A DNA stretch of 64,000 nucleotides from Parietaria judaica (Eukaryota > Streptophyta > Magnoliopsida > Rosales > Urticaceae), in NCBI GenBank assembly GCA_954871525.1, contig OX940871.1, forward strand, positions 14,042,532 to 14,106,531. Direction: 5' to 3'. The first letter of the stretch is position 1. Each line of letters opens with the position of its first letter. The notes beneath the pieces are model-generated. The model ran no database searches. It was not told the DNA's origin and saw only the letters and a program-made list of their open reading frames with translations. The position numbers and the translations under genes are program-made. Positions 22,300 through 37,000 of the stretch are shown here, in pieces.

Positions 22300-25200
22300 A
22301 TTTGTCGAATAAGTTTCGAAACATAGTTAATGACCCATATCTATTAATTTAACACTATATTAAGGGTATTGATCACATTAAAAGATAATTTTGCGTGTTC
22401 ACATTTTTTCCAAAAACTAAGTCGAATAGTATTCGAAACATCTTTTTTGACCCATATCCATCGTTTTAACACTATATTTAGGGTTATGAGAACATAAGAA
22501 ATTTGTTTCGTGAGTTCACATTTTTGCGTAAAAACTAAGTCGAATAGGTTACGAAACATAGTTCATGACCCATATCCATTGTTTTAAACACTACATTAAG
22601 GGTATTAAGCACATTAAAAGTTTTGTTTGGGAGTTCACATTTTTGCGTAAAAACTACATCGAATAGGTTTTAAAACATAGTTCGTGATCCTTGTACATTG
22701 TTTTAAACACTATATTATGGATATTGAGCACTTAAAAAGTTTGTTTTGCGAGTTGACATTTTGGCTTAAAAACTAAGTTGAATAAGTTTCGAAACATAGT
22801 TCTTGACCCATGTCCATTCATTTTACACTATATTTAGTGAAATTAGAACATAAAAAGTTTGGTTTGCGAGTTCACAATATTTTCTTAAAAACTAAGCCGA
22901 ATTGGTTTCGAAACATAACTCGCGACCCGTATCCATTATTTTAACAATATTTTAAGGGTATCGAGCACTTAAAAAGTTTGTTTTAAGAGTTCACATTTTT
23001 TCGTAAAAACTAAGTCGAATAGGTTTCGAAATATAGTTCGTGAACCATATTCATTAATCTAACACTATATTAAGGGTATTGAGCACATAAAAATTTCTTT
23101 TGCGAGTTCGCATTTTTGAATAAAAAATTTGTCGAATAAGTTTCGAAACATAGTTAATGACCCATATCTATTAATTTAACACTATATTAAGGGTATTGAT
23201 CACATTAAAAGATAATTTTGCGTGTTCACATTTTTTCCAAAAACTAAGTCGAATAGTATTCGAAACATCTTTTTTGACCCATATCCATCGTTTTAACACT
23301 ATATTTAGGGTTATGAGAACATAAGAAATTTGTTTCTTGAGTTCACATTTTTGCGTAAAAACTAAGTCGAATAGGTTACGAAACATATTTCATGACCCAT
23401 ATCCATTGTTTTAAACACTACATTAAGGGTATTAAGCACATTAAAAGTTTGGTTTGGGAGTTCACATTTTTGCGTAAAAACTACATCGAATAGGTTTTAA
23501 AACATAGTTCGTGATCCTTGTAGATTGTTTTAAACACTATATTATGGATATTGAGCACTTAAAAAGTTTGTTTTGCCAGTTGACATTTTGGCTTAAAAAC
23601 TAAGTTGAATAAGTTTCGAAACATAGTTCTTGACCCATGTCCTTTCATTTTACACTATATTTAGTGAAATTAGAACATAAAAAGTTTGGTTTGCGAGTTC
23701 ACAATATTTTCTTAAAAACTAAGCCGAATTGATTTCGAAACATAACTCGCGACCCGTATCCATTATTTTAACAATATTTTAAGGGTATTGAGCACTTAAA
23801 AAGTTTGTTTTAAGAGTTCACATTTTTTCGTAAAAAATAAGTCGAATAGGTTTCAAAATATAGTTCGTGAACCATATTCATTAATCTAACACTATATTAA
23901 GGGTATTAAGCACATAAAAATTTCTTTTGCGAGTTCGCATTTTTGAGTAAAAAATTAGTCGAATAAGTTTCGAAACATAGTTAATGACCCATATCTATTA
24001 ATTTAACACTATATTAAGGGTATTGATCACATTAAAAGATAATTTTGCGTGTTCACATTTTTTCCCAAAAACTAAGTCGAATAGTATTCGAAACATCTTT
24101 TTTGACCCATATCCATCGTTTTAACACTATATTTAGGGTTATGAGAACATAAGAAATTTGTTTCGTGAGTTCACATTTTTGCGTAAAAACTAAGTCGAAT
24201 AGGTTACGAAACATAGTTCATGACCCATATCCATTGTTTTAAACACTACATTAAGGGTATTAAGCACATTAAAAGTTTGGTTTGGGAGTTCACATTTTTG
24301 CGTAAAAACTACATCGAATAGGTTTTAAAACATAGTTCGTGATCCTTGTACATTGTTTTAAACACTATATTATGGATATTGAGCACTTAAAAAGTTTGTT
24401 TTGCGAGTTGACATTTTGGCTTAAAAACTAAGTTGAATAAGTTTCGAGACATAGTTCTTGACCCATGTCCATTCATTTTACACTATATTTAGTGAAATTA
24501 GAACATAAAAAGTTTGGTTTGCGAGTTCACAATATTTTCTTAAAAACTAAGCCGAATTGGTTTCGAAACATAACTCGCGACCCGTATCCATTATTTTAAC
24601 AATATTTTAAGGGTATCGAGCACTTAAAAAGTTTGTTTTAAGAGTTCACATTTTTTCGTAAAAACTAAGTCGAATAGGTTTCGAAATATAGTTCGTGAAC
24701 CATATTCATTAATCTAACACTATATTAAGGGTATTGAGCACATAAAAATTTCTTTTGCGAGTTCGCATTTTTGAATAAAAAATTTGTCGAATAAGTTTCG
24801 AAACATAGTTAATGACCCATATCTATTAATTTAACACTATATTAAGGGTATTGATCACATTAAAAGATAATTTTGCGTGTTCACATTTTTTCCAAAAACT
24901 AAGTCGAATAGTATTCGAAACATCTTTTTTGACCCATATCCATCGTTTTAACACTATATTTAGGGTTATGAGAACATAAGAAATTTGTTTCGTGAGTTCA
25001 CATTTTTGCGTAAAAACTAAGTCGAATAGGTTACGAAACATAGTTCATGACCCATATCCATTGTTTTAAACACTACATTAAGGGTATTAAGCACATTAAA
25101 AGTTTTGTTTGGGAGTTCACATTTTTGCGTAAAAACTACATCGAATAGGTTTTAAAACATAGTTCGTGATCCTTGTACATTGTTTTAAACACTATATTAT

Positions 25201-27430
25201 GGATATTGAGCACTTAAAAAGTTTGTTTTGCCAGTTGACATTTTGGCTTAAAAACTAAGTTGAATAAGTTTCGAAACATAGTTCTTGACCCATGTCCATT
25301 CATTTTACACTATATTTAGTGAAATTAGAACATAAAAAGTTTGGTTTGCGAGTTCACAATATTTTCTTAAAAACTAAGCCGAATTGGTTTCGAAACATAA
25401 CTCGCGACCCGTATCCATTATTTTAACAATATTTTAAGGGTATTGAGCACTTAAAAAGTTTGTTTTAAGAGTTCACATTTTTTCGTAAAAACTAAGTCGA
25501 ATAGGTTTCGAAATATAGTTCGTGAACCATATTCATTAATCTAACACTATATTAAGGGTATTGAGCACATAAAAATTTCTTTTGCGAGTTCGCATTTTTG
25601 AATAAAAAATTTGTCGAATAAGTTTCGAAACATAGTTAATGACCCATATCTATTAATTTAACACTATATTAAGGGTATTGATCACATTAAAAGATAATTT
25701 TGCGTGTTCACATTTTTTCCAAAAACTAAGTCGAATAGTATTCGAAACATCTTTTTTGACCCATATCCATCGTTTTAACACTATATTTAGGGTTATGAGA
25801 ACATAAGAAATTTGTTTCTTGAGTTCACATTTTTGCGTAAAAACTAAGTCGAATAGGTTACGAAACATATTTCATGACCCATATCCATTGTTTTAAACAC
25901 TACATTAAGGGTATTAAGCACATTAAAAGTTTGGTTTGGGAGTTCACATTTTTGCGTAAAAACTACATCGAATAGGTTTTAAAACATAGTTCGTGATCCT
26001 TGTAGATTGTTTTAAACACTATATTATGGATATTGAGCACTTAAAAAGTTTGTTTTGCCAGTTGACATTTTGGCTTAAAAACTAAGTTGAATAAGTTTCG
26101 AAACATAGTTCTTGACCCATGTCCTTTCATTTTACACTATATTTAGTGAAATTAGAACATAAAAAGTTTGGTTTGCGAGTTCACAATATTTTCTTAAAAA
26201 CTAAGCCGAATTGGTTTCGAAACATAACTCGCGACCCGTATCCATTATTTTAACAATATTTTAAGGGTATTGAGCACTTAAAAAGTTTGTTTTAAGAGTT
26301 CACATTTTTTCGTAAAAAATAAGTCGAATAGGTTTCAAAATATAGTTCGTGAACCATATTCATTAATCTAACACTATATTAAGGGTATTGAGCACATAAA
26401 AATTTCTTTTGCGAGTTCGCATTTTTGAGTAAAAAATTAGTCGAATAAGTTTCGAAACATAGTTAATGACCCATATCTATTAATTTAACACTATATTAAG
26501 GGTATTGATCACATTAAAAGATAATTTTGCGTGTTCACATTTTTTCCCAAAAACTAAGTCGAATAGTATTCGAAACATCTTTTTTGACCCATATCCATCG
26601 TTTTAACACTATATTTAGGGTTATGAGAACATAAGAAATTTGTTTCGTGAGTTCACATTTTTGCGTAAAAACTAAGTCGAATAGGTTACGAAACATAGTT
26701 CATGACCCATATCCATTGTTTTAAACACTACATTAAGGGTATTAAGCACATTAAAAGTTTGGTTTGGGAGTTCACATTTTTGCGTAAAAACTACATCGAA
26801 TAGGTTTTAAAACATAGTTCGTGATCCTTGTACATTGTTTTAAACACTATATTATGGATATTGAGCACTTAAAAAGTTTGTTTTGCGAGTTGACATTTTG
26901 GCTTAAAAACTAAGTTGAATAAGTTTCGAGACATAGTTCTTGACCCATGTCCATTCATTTTACACTATATTTAGTGAAATTAGAACATAAAAAGTTTGGT
27001 TTGCGAGTTCACAATATTTTCTTAAAAACTAAGCCGAATTGGTTTCGAAACATAACTCGCGACCCGTATCCATTATTTTAACAATATTTTAAGGGTATCG
27101 AGCACTTAAAAAGTTTGTTTTAAGAGTTCACATTTTTTCGTAAAAACTAAGTCGAATAGGTTTCGAAATATAGTTCGTGAACCATATTCATTAATCTAAC
27201 ACTATATTAAGGGTATTGAGCACATAAAAATTTCTTTTGCGAGTTCGCATTTTTGAATAAAAAATTTGTCGAATAAGTTTCGAAACATAGTTAATGACCC
27301 ATATCTATTAATTTAACACTATATTAAGGGTATTGATCACATTAAAAGATAATTTTGCGTGTTCACATTTTTTTCCAAAAACTAAGTCGAATAGTATTCG
27401 AAACATCTTTTTTGACCCATATCCATCGTT
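22300..27430. repeat. Nested tandem duplication, 3-unit period (~2482 bp)
   Basis: Two near-copies of a three-HOR block. Private variants recur at an offset of 2482 bp: TTGTAGATTG (23521 region and 26003), TTTCTTGAGTTC in A (about 23335 and 25817), GTTTCGAGACATAG in C (24441 and 26923), and the C-run loss in G. Some positions, for example GTATCGAGCAC in E, do not follow the period, so conversion has acted afterwards. Confidence 0.8.
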
Positions 27431-30400
27431 TTAACACTATATTTAGGGTTATGAGAACATAAGAAATTTGTTTCGTGAGTTCACATTTTTGCGTAAAAAC
27501 TAAGTCGAATAGGTTACGAAACATAGTTCATGACCCATATCCATTGTTTTAAACACTACATTAAGGGTATTAAGCACATTAAAAGTTTTGTTTGGGAGTT
27601 CACATTTTTGCGTAAAAACTACATCGAATAGGTTTTAAAACATAGTTCGTGATCCTTGTACATTGTTTTAAACACTATATTATGGATATTGAGCACTTAA
27701 AAAGTTTGTTTTGCGAGTTGACATTTTGGCTTAAAAACTAAGTTGAATAAGTTTCGAAACATAGTTCTTGACCCATGTCCATTCATTTTACACTATATTT
27801 AGTGAAATTAGAACATAAAAAGTTTGGTTTGCGAGTTCACAATATTTTCTTAAAAACTAAGCCGAATTGGTTTCGAAACATAACTCGCGACCCGTATCCA
27901 TTATTTTAACAATATTTTAAGGGTATCGAGCACTTAAAAAGTTTGTTTTAAGAGTTCACATTTTTTCGTAAAAACTAAGTCGAATAGGTTTCGAAATATA
28001 GTTCGTGAACCATATTCATTAATCTAACACTATATTAAGGGTATTGAGCACATAAAAATTTCTTTTGCGAGTTCGCATTTTTGAATAAAAAATTTGTCGA
28101 ATAAGTTTCGAAACATAGTTAATGACCCATATCTATTAATTTAACACTATATTAAGGGTATTGATCACATTAAAAGATAATTTTGCGTGTTCACATTTTT
28201 TCCAAAAACTAAGTCGAATAGTATTCGAAACATCTTTTTTGACCCATATCCATCGTTTTAACACTATATTTAGGGTTATGAGAACATAAGAAATTTGTTT
28301 CGTGAGTTCACATTTTTGCGTAAAAACTAAGTCGAATAGGTTACGAAACATATTTCATGACCCATATCCATTGTTTTAAACACTACATTAAGGGTATTAA
28401 GCACATTAAAAGTTTGGTTTGGGAGTTCACATTTTTGCGTAAAAACTACATCGAATAGGTTTTAAAACATAGTTCATAATCCTTGTACATTTTTTTAAAC
28501 ACTATATTATGGATATTGAGCACTTAAAAAGTTTGTTTTGCCAGTTGACATTTTGGCTTAAAAACTAAGTTGAATAAGTTTCGAAACATAGTTCTTGACC
28601 CATGTCCTTTCATTTTACACTATATTTAGTGAAATTAGAACATAAAAAGTTTGGTTTGCGAGTTCACAATATTTTCTTAAAAACTAAGCCGAATTGATTT
28701 CGAAACATAACTCGCGACCCGTATCCATTATTTTAACAATATTTTAAGGGTATTGAGCACTTAAAAAGTTTGTTTTAAGAGTTCACATTTTTTCGTAAAA
28801 AATAAGTCGAATAGGTTTCAAAATATAGTTCGTGAACCATATTCATTAATCTAACACTATATTAAGGGTATTGAGCACATAAAAATTTCTTTTGCGAGTT
28901 CGCATTTTTGAGTAAAAAATTAGTCGAATAAGTTTCGAAACATAGTTAATGACCCATATCTATTAATTTAACACTATATTAAGGGTATTGATCACATTAA
29001 AAGATAATTTTGCGTGTTCACATTTTTTCCCAAAAACTAAGTCGAATAGTATTCGAAACATCTTTTTTGACCCATATCCATCGTTTTAACACTATATTTA
29101 GGGTTATGAGAACATAAGAAATTTGTTTCGTGAGTTCACATTTTTGCGTAAAAACTAAGTCGAATAGGTTACGAAACATAGTTCATGACCCATATCCATT
29201 GTTTTAAACACTACATTAAGGGTATTAAGCACATTAAAAGTTTGGTTTGGGAGTTCACATTTTTGCGTAAAAACTACATCGAATAGGTTTTAAAACATAG
29301 TTCGTGATCCTTGTACATTGTTTTAAACACTATATTATGGATATTGAGCACTTAAAAAGTTTGTTTTGCGAGTTGACATTTTGGCTTAAAAACTAAGTTG
29401 AATAAGTTTCGAAACATAGTTCTTGACCCATGTCCATTCATTTTACACTATATTTAGTGAAATTAGAACATAAAAAGTTTGGTTTGCGAGTTCACAATAT
29501 TTTCTTAAAAACTAAGCCGAATTGGTTTCGAAACATAACTCGCGACCCGTATCCATTATTTTAACAATATTTTAAGGGCATTGAGCACTTAAAAAATTTG
29601 TTTTAAGAGTTCACATTTTTTCGTAAAAACTAAGTCGAATAGGTTTCGAAATATAGTTCGTGAACCATATTCATTAATCTAACACTATATTAAGGGTATT
29701 GAGCACATAAAAATTTCTTTTGCGAGTTCGCATTTTTGAATAAAAAATTTGTCGAATAAGTTTCGAAACATAGTTAATGACCCATATCTATTAATTTAAC
29801 ACTATATTAAGGGTATTGATCACATTAAAAGATAATTTTGCGTGTTCACATTTTTTCCCAAAAACTAAAACGAATAGTATTCGAAACATCTTTTTTGACC
29901 CATATCCATCGTTTTAACACTATATTTAGGGTTATGAGAACATAAGAAATTTGTTTCGTGAGCTCACATTTTTGCGTAAAAACTAAGTCGAATAGGTTAC
30001 GAAACATAGTTCATGACCCATATCCATTGTTTTAAACACTACATTAAGGGTATTAAGCACATTAAAAGTTTGGTTTGGGAGTTCACATTTTTGCGTAAAA
30101 ACTACATCGAATAGGTTTTAAAACATAGTTCGTGATCCTTGTACATTTTTTTAAACACTATATTATGGATATTGAGCACTTAAAAAGTTTGTTTTGCGAG
30201 TTGACATTTTGGCTTAAAAACTAAGTTGAATAAGTTTCGAAACATAGTTTTTGACCCATGTCCATTCATTTTACACTATATTTAGTGAAATTAGAACATA
30301 AAAAGTTTGGTTTGCGAGTTCACAATATTTTCTTAAAAACTAAGCCGAATTGGTTTCGAAACATAACTCGCGACCCGTATCCATTATTTTAACAATATTT

Positions 30401-33400
30401 TAAGGGTATTGAGCACTTAAAAAGTTTGTTTTAAGAGTTCACATTTTTTCGTAAAAACTAAGTCGAATAGGTTTCGAAATATAGTTCGTGAACCATATTC
30501 ATTAATCTAACACTATATTAAGGGTATTGAGCACATAAAAATTTCTTTTGCGAGTTCGCATTTTTGAATAAAAAATTTGTCGAATAAGTTTCGAAACATA
30601 GTTAATGACCCATATCTATTAATTTAACACTATATTAAGGGTATTGATCACATTAAAAGATAATTTTGCGTGTTCACATTTTTTTCCAAAAACTAAGTCG
30701 AATAGTATTCGAAACATCTTTTTTGACCCATATCCATCGTTTTAACACTATATTTAGGGTTATGAGAACATAAGAAATTTGTTTCGTGAGTTCACATTTT
30801 TGCGTAAAAACTAAGTCGAATAGGTTACGAAACATAGTTCATGACCCATATCCATTGTTTTAAACACTACATTAAGGGTATTAAGCACATTAAAAGTTTT
30901 GTTTGGGAGTTCACATTTTTGCGTAAAAACTACATCGAATAGGTTTTAAAACATAGTTCGTGATCCTTGTACATTGTTTTAAACACTATATTATGGATAT
31001 TGAGCACTTAAAAAGTTTGTTTTGCGAGTTGACATTTTGGCTTAAAAACTAAGTTGAATAAGTTTCGAAACATAGTTCTTGACCCATGTCCATTCATTTT
31101 ACACTATATTTAGTGAAATTAGAACATAAAAAGTTTGGTTTGCGAGTTCACAATATTTTCTTAAAAACTAAGCCGAATTGGTTTCGAAACATAACTCGCG
31201 ACCCGTATCCATTATTTTAACAATATTTTAAGGGTATCGAGCACTTAAAAAGTTTGTTTTAAGAGTTCACATTTTTTCGTAAAAACTAAGTCGAATAGGT
31301 TTCGAAATATAGTTCGTGAACCATATTCATTAATCTAACACTATATTAAGGGTATTGAGCACATAAAAATTTCTTTTGCGAGTTCGCATTTTTGAATAAA
31401 AAATTTGTCGAATAAGTTTCGAAACATAGTTAATGACCCATATCTATTATTTTAACACTATATTAAGGGTATTGATCACATTAAAAGATAATTTTGCGTG
31501 TTCACATTTTTTCCAAAAACTAAGTCGAATAGTATTCGAAACATCTTTTTTGACCCATATCCATCGTTTTAACACTATATTTAGGGTTATGAGAACATAA
31601 GAAATTTGTTTCGTGAGTTCACATTTTTGCGTAAAAACTAAGTCGAATAGGTTACGAAACATATTTCATGACCCATATCCATTGTTTTAAACACTACATT
31701 AAGGGTATTAAGCACATTAAAAGTTTGGTTTGGGAGTTCACATTTTTGCGTAAAAACTACATCGAATAGGTTTTAAAACATAGTTCATAATCCTTGTACA
31801 TTTTTTTAAACACTATATTATGGATATTGAGCACTTAAAAAGTTTGTTTTGCCAGTTGACATTTTGGCTTAAAAACTAAGTTGAATAAGTTTCGAAACAT
31901 AGTTCTTGACCCATGTCCTTTCATTTTACACTATATTTAGTGAAATTAGAACATAAAAAGTTTGGTTTGCGAGTTCACAATATTTTCTTAAAAACTAAGC
32001 CGAATTGGTTTCGAAACATAACTCGCGACCCGTATCCATTATTTTAACAATATTTTAAGGGTATTGAGCACTTAAAAAGTTTGTTTTAAGAGTTCACATT
32101 TTTTCGTAAAAAATAAGTCGAATAGGTTTCAAAATATAGTTCGTGAACCATATTCATTAATCTAACACTATATTAAGGGTATTGAGCACATAAAAATTTC
32201 TTTTGCGAGTTCGCATTTTTGAGTAAAAAATTAGTCGAATAAGTTTCGAAACATAGTTAATGACCCATATCTATTAATTTAACACTATATTAAGGGTATT
32301 GATCACATTAAAAGATAATTTTGCGTGTTCACATTTTTTCCCAAAAACTAAGTCGAATAGTATTCGAAACATCTTTTTTGACCCATATCCATCGTTTTAA
32401 CACTATATTTAGGGTTATGAGAACATAAGAAATTTGTTTCGTGAGTTCACATTTTTGCGTAAAAACTAAGTCGAATAGGTTACGAAACATAGTTCATGAC
32501 CCATATCCATTGTTTTAAACACTACATTAAGGGTATTAAGCACATTAAAAGTTTGGTTTGGGAGTTCACATTTTTGCGTAAAAACTACATCGAATAGGTT
32601 TTAAAACATAGTTCGTGATCCTTGTACATTGTTTTAAACACTATATTATGGATATTGAGCACTTAAAAAGTTTGTTTTGCGAGTTGACATTTTGGCTTAA
32701 AAACTAAGTTGAATAAGTTTCGAAACATAGTTCTTGACCCATGTCCATTCATTTTACACTATATTTAGTGAAATTAGAACATAAAAAGTTTGGTTTGCGA
32801 GTTCACAATATTTTCTTAAAAACTAAGCCGAATTGGTTTCGAAACATAACTCGCGACCCGTATCCATTATTTTAACAATATTTTAAGGGCATTGAGCACT
32901 TAAAAAATTTGTTTTAAGAGTTCACATTTTTTCGTAAAAACTAAGTCGAATAGGTTTCGAAATATAGTTCGTGAACCATATTCATTAATCTAACACTATA
33001 TTAAGGGTATTGAGCACATAAAAATTTCTTTTGCGAGTTCGCATTTTTGAATAAAAAATTTGTCGAATAAGTTTCGAAACATAGTTAATGACCCATATCT
33101 ATTAATTTAACACTATATTAAGGGTATTGATCACATTAAAAGATAATTTTGCGTGTTCACATTTTTTCCCAAAAACTAAAACGAATAGTATTCGAAACAT
33201 CTTTTTTGACCCATATCCATCGTTTTAACACTATATTTAGGGTTATGAGAACATAAGAAATTTGTTTCGTGAGCTCACATTTTTGCGTAAAAACTAAGTC
33301 GAATAGGTTACGAAACATAGTTCATGACCCATATCCATTGTTTTAAACACTACATTAAGGGTATTAAGCACATTAAAAGTTTGGTTTGGGAGTTCACATT

Positions 33401-34000
33401 TTTGCGTAAAAACTACATCGAATAGGTTTTAAAACATAGTTCGTGATCCTTGTACATTTTTTTAAACACTATATTATGGATATTGAGCACTTAAAAAGTT
33501 TGTTTTGCGAGTTGACATTTTGGCTTAAAAACTAAGTTGAATAAGTTTCGAAACATAGTTTTTGACCCATGTCCATTCATTTTACACTATATTTAGTGAA
33601 ATTAGAACATAAAAAGTTTGGTTTGCGAGTTCACAATATTTTCTTAAAAACTAAGCCGAATTGGTTTCGAAACATAACTCGCGACCCGTATCCATTATTT
33701 TAACAATATTTTAAGGGTATTGAGCACTTAAAAAGTTTGTTTTAAGAGTTCACATTTTTTCGTAAAAACTAAGTCGAATAGGTTTCGAAATATAGTTCGT
33801 GAACCATATTCATTAATCTAACACTATATTAAGGGTATTGAGCACATAAAAATTTATTTTGCGAGTTCGCATTTTTGAATAAAAAATTTGTCGAATAAGT
33901 TTCGAAACATAGTTAATGACCCATATCTATTATTTTAACACTATATTAAGGGTATTGATCACATTAAAATATAATTTTGCGTGTTCACATTTTTTCCTAA
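27430..34000. repeat. Nested tandem duplication, 4-unit period (3311 bp)
   Basis: Copy 1 is about 27.4-30.7 kb and copy 2 about 30.7-34.0 kb. Variants recur exactly 3311 bp apart: TTCATAATCC (28474 and 31785), AAAACTAAAACG in G (29861 and 33172), GTGAGCTCAC in A (about 29960 and 33271), AAGGGCATTGAGCAC with AAAAAATTTG in E (about 29576 and 32887), and TTTTTTTCCAAAA in G (about 27366 and 30677). Confidence 0.85.
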
Positions 34001-37000
34001 AAACTAAGTCGAATAGTATTCGAAACATCTTTTTTGACCCATATCCATCGTTTTAACACTATATTTAGGGTATTGAGAACATAAGAAATTTGTTTCGTGA
34101 GTTCACATTTTTGCGTAAAAACTAAGTCGAATAGGTTACGAAATATAGTTCATGACCCATATCCATTGTTTTAAACACTACATTAAGGGTATTAAGCACA
34201 TTAAAAGTTTGGTTTGGGAGTTCACATTTTTGCGTAAAAACTACATCGAATAGGTTTTAAAACATAGTTCGTGATCCTTGTACATTGTTTTAAACACTAT
34301 ATTATGGATATTGAGCACTTAAAAAGTTTGTTTTGCGAGTTGACATTTTGGCTTAAAAACTAAGTTGAATAAGTTTCGAAACATAGTTCTTGACCCATGT
34401 CCATTCATTTTACACTATATTTAGTGAAATTAGAACATAAAAAGTTTGGTTTGCGAGTTCACAATATTTTCTTAAAAACTAAACCGAATTGGTTTCGAAA
34501 CATAACTCGCGACCCGTATCCATTATTTTAACAATATTTTAAGGGTATTGAGCACTTAAAAAGTTTGTTTTAAGAGTTCACATTTTTTCGTAAAAACTAA
34601 GTCGAATAGGTTTCGAAATATAGTTCGTGAACCATATTCATTAATCTAACACTATATTAAGGGTATTGAGCACATAAAAATTTCTTTTGCGAGTTCGCAT
34701 TTTTGAGTAAAAAATTAGTCGAATAAGTTTCGAAACATAGTTAATGACCCATTTCTATTAATTTAACACTATATTAAGGGTATTGATCACATTAAAAGAT
34801 AATTTTGCGTGTTCACATTTTTTCCCAAAAACTAAGTCGAATAGTATTCGAAACATCTTTTTTGACCCATATCCATCATTTTAACACTATATTTAGGGTT
34901 AAGAGAACATAAGAAATTTGTTTCGTGAGTTCACATTTTTGCGTAAAAACTAAGTCGAATAGGTTACGAAACATAGTTCATGACCCATATCCATTGTTTT
35001 AAACACTACATTAAGGGTATTAAGCACATTAAAAGTTTGGTTTGGGAGTTCACATTTTTGCGTAAAAACTACATCGAATAGGTTTTAAAACATAGTTCGT
35101 GATCCTTGTACATTGTTTTAAACACTATATTATGGATATTGAGCACTTAAAATGTTTGTTTTGCCAGTTGACATTTTGGCTTAAAAACTAAGTTGAATAA
35201 GTTTCGAAACATAGTTCTTGACCCATGTCCATTCATTTTACACTATATTTAGTGAAATTAGAACATAAAAAGTTTGGTTTGCGAGTTCACAATATTTTCT
35301 TAAAAACTAAGCCGAATTGGTTTCGAAACATAACTCGCGACCCGTATCCATTATTTTAACAATATTTTAAGGGTATCGAGCACTTAAAAAGTTTGTTTTA
35401 AGAGTTCACATTTTTTCGTAAAAACTAAGTCGAATAGGTTTCGAAATATAGTTCGTGAACCATATTCATTAATCTAACACTATATTAAGGGTATTGAGCA
35501 CATAAAAATTTCTTTTGCGAGTTCGCATTTTTGAATAAAAAATTTGTCGAATAAGTTTCGAAACATAGTTAATGACCCATATCTATTAATTTAACACTAT
35601 ATTAAGGGTATTGATCACATTAAAAGATAATTTTGCGTGTTCACATTTTTTCCAAAAACTAAGTCGAATAGTATTCGAAACATCTTTTTTGACCCATATC
35701 CATCGTTTTAACACTATATTTAGGGTTATGAGAACATAAGAAATTTGTTTCGTGAGTTCACATTTTTGCGTAAAAACTAAGTCGAATAGGTTACGAAACA
35801 TATTTCATGACCCATATCCATTGTTTTAAACACTACATTAAGGGTATTAAGCACATTAAAAGTTTTGTTTGGGAGTTCACATTTTTGCGTAAAAACTACA
35901 TCGAATAGGTTTTAAAACATAGTTCGTGATCCTTGTACATTTTTTTAAACACTATATTATGGATATTGAGCACTTAAAAAGTTTGTTTTGCCAGTTGACA
36001 TTTTGGCTTAAAAACTAAGTTGAATAAGTTTCGAAACATAGTTCTTGACCCATGTCCTTTCATTTTACACTATATTTAGTGAAATTAGAACATAAAAAGT
36101 TTGGTTTGCGAGTTCACAATATTTTCTTAAAAACTAAGCCGAATTGATTTCGAAACATAACTCGCGACCCGTATCCATTATTTTAACAATATTTTAAGGG
36201 TATTCAGCACTTAAAAAGTTTGTTTTAAGAGTGCACATTTTTTCGTAAAAAATAAGTCGAATAGGTTTCAAAATATAGTTCGTGAACCATATTCATTAAT
36301 CTAACACTATATTAAGGGTATTGAGCACATAAAAATTTATTTTGCGAGTTCGCATTTTTGAGTAAAAAATTAGTCGAATAAGTTTCGAAACATAGTTAAT
36401 GACCCATATCTATTAATTTAACACTATATTAAGGGTATTGATCACATTAAAAGATAATTTTGCGTGTTCACATTTTTTCCCAAAAACTAAGTCGAATAGT
36501 ATTCGAAACATCTTTTTTGACCCATATCCATCGTTTTAACACTATATTTAGGGTTATGAGAACATAAGAAATTTGTTTCGTGAGTTCACATTTTTGCGTA
36601 AGAACTAAGTCGAATAGGTTACGAAACATAGTTCATGACCCATATCCATTGTTTTAAACACTACATTAAGGGTATTAAGCACATTAAAAGTTTGGTTTGG
36701 GAGTTCACATTTTTGCGTAAAAACTACATCGAATAGGTTTTAAAACATAGTTCGTGATCCTTGTACATTGTTTTAAACACTATATTATGGATATTGAGCA
36801 CTTAAAAAGTTTGTTTTGCGAGTTGACATTTTGGCTTAAAAACTAAGTTGAATAAGTTTCGAAACATAGTTCTTGACCCATGTCCATTCATTTTACTCTA
36901 TATTTAGTGAAATTAGAACATAAAAAGTTTGGTTTGCGAGTTCACAATATTTTCTTAAAAACTAAGCCGAATTGGTTTCGAAACATAACTCGCGACCCGT

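Noticed and set aside
22344..22559. Open frame of 71 codons on the minus strand, repeated at 23171, 24826, 25653, 28136, 31447, 35586 and 39725
   Set aside because: It spans parts of monomers F, G and A and is open only in units that lost one C in the G monomer C-run. The same DNA in other units is closed. Monomer lengths of 116-119 bp shift the frame, there is no codon-type conservation, and no domain is recognisable. It is a chance frame in satellite DNA.
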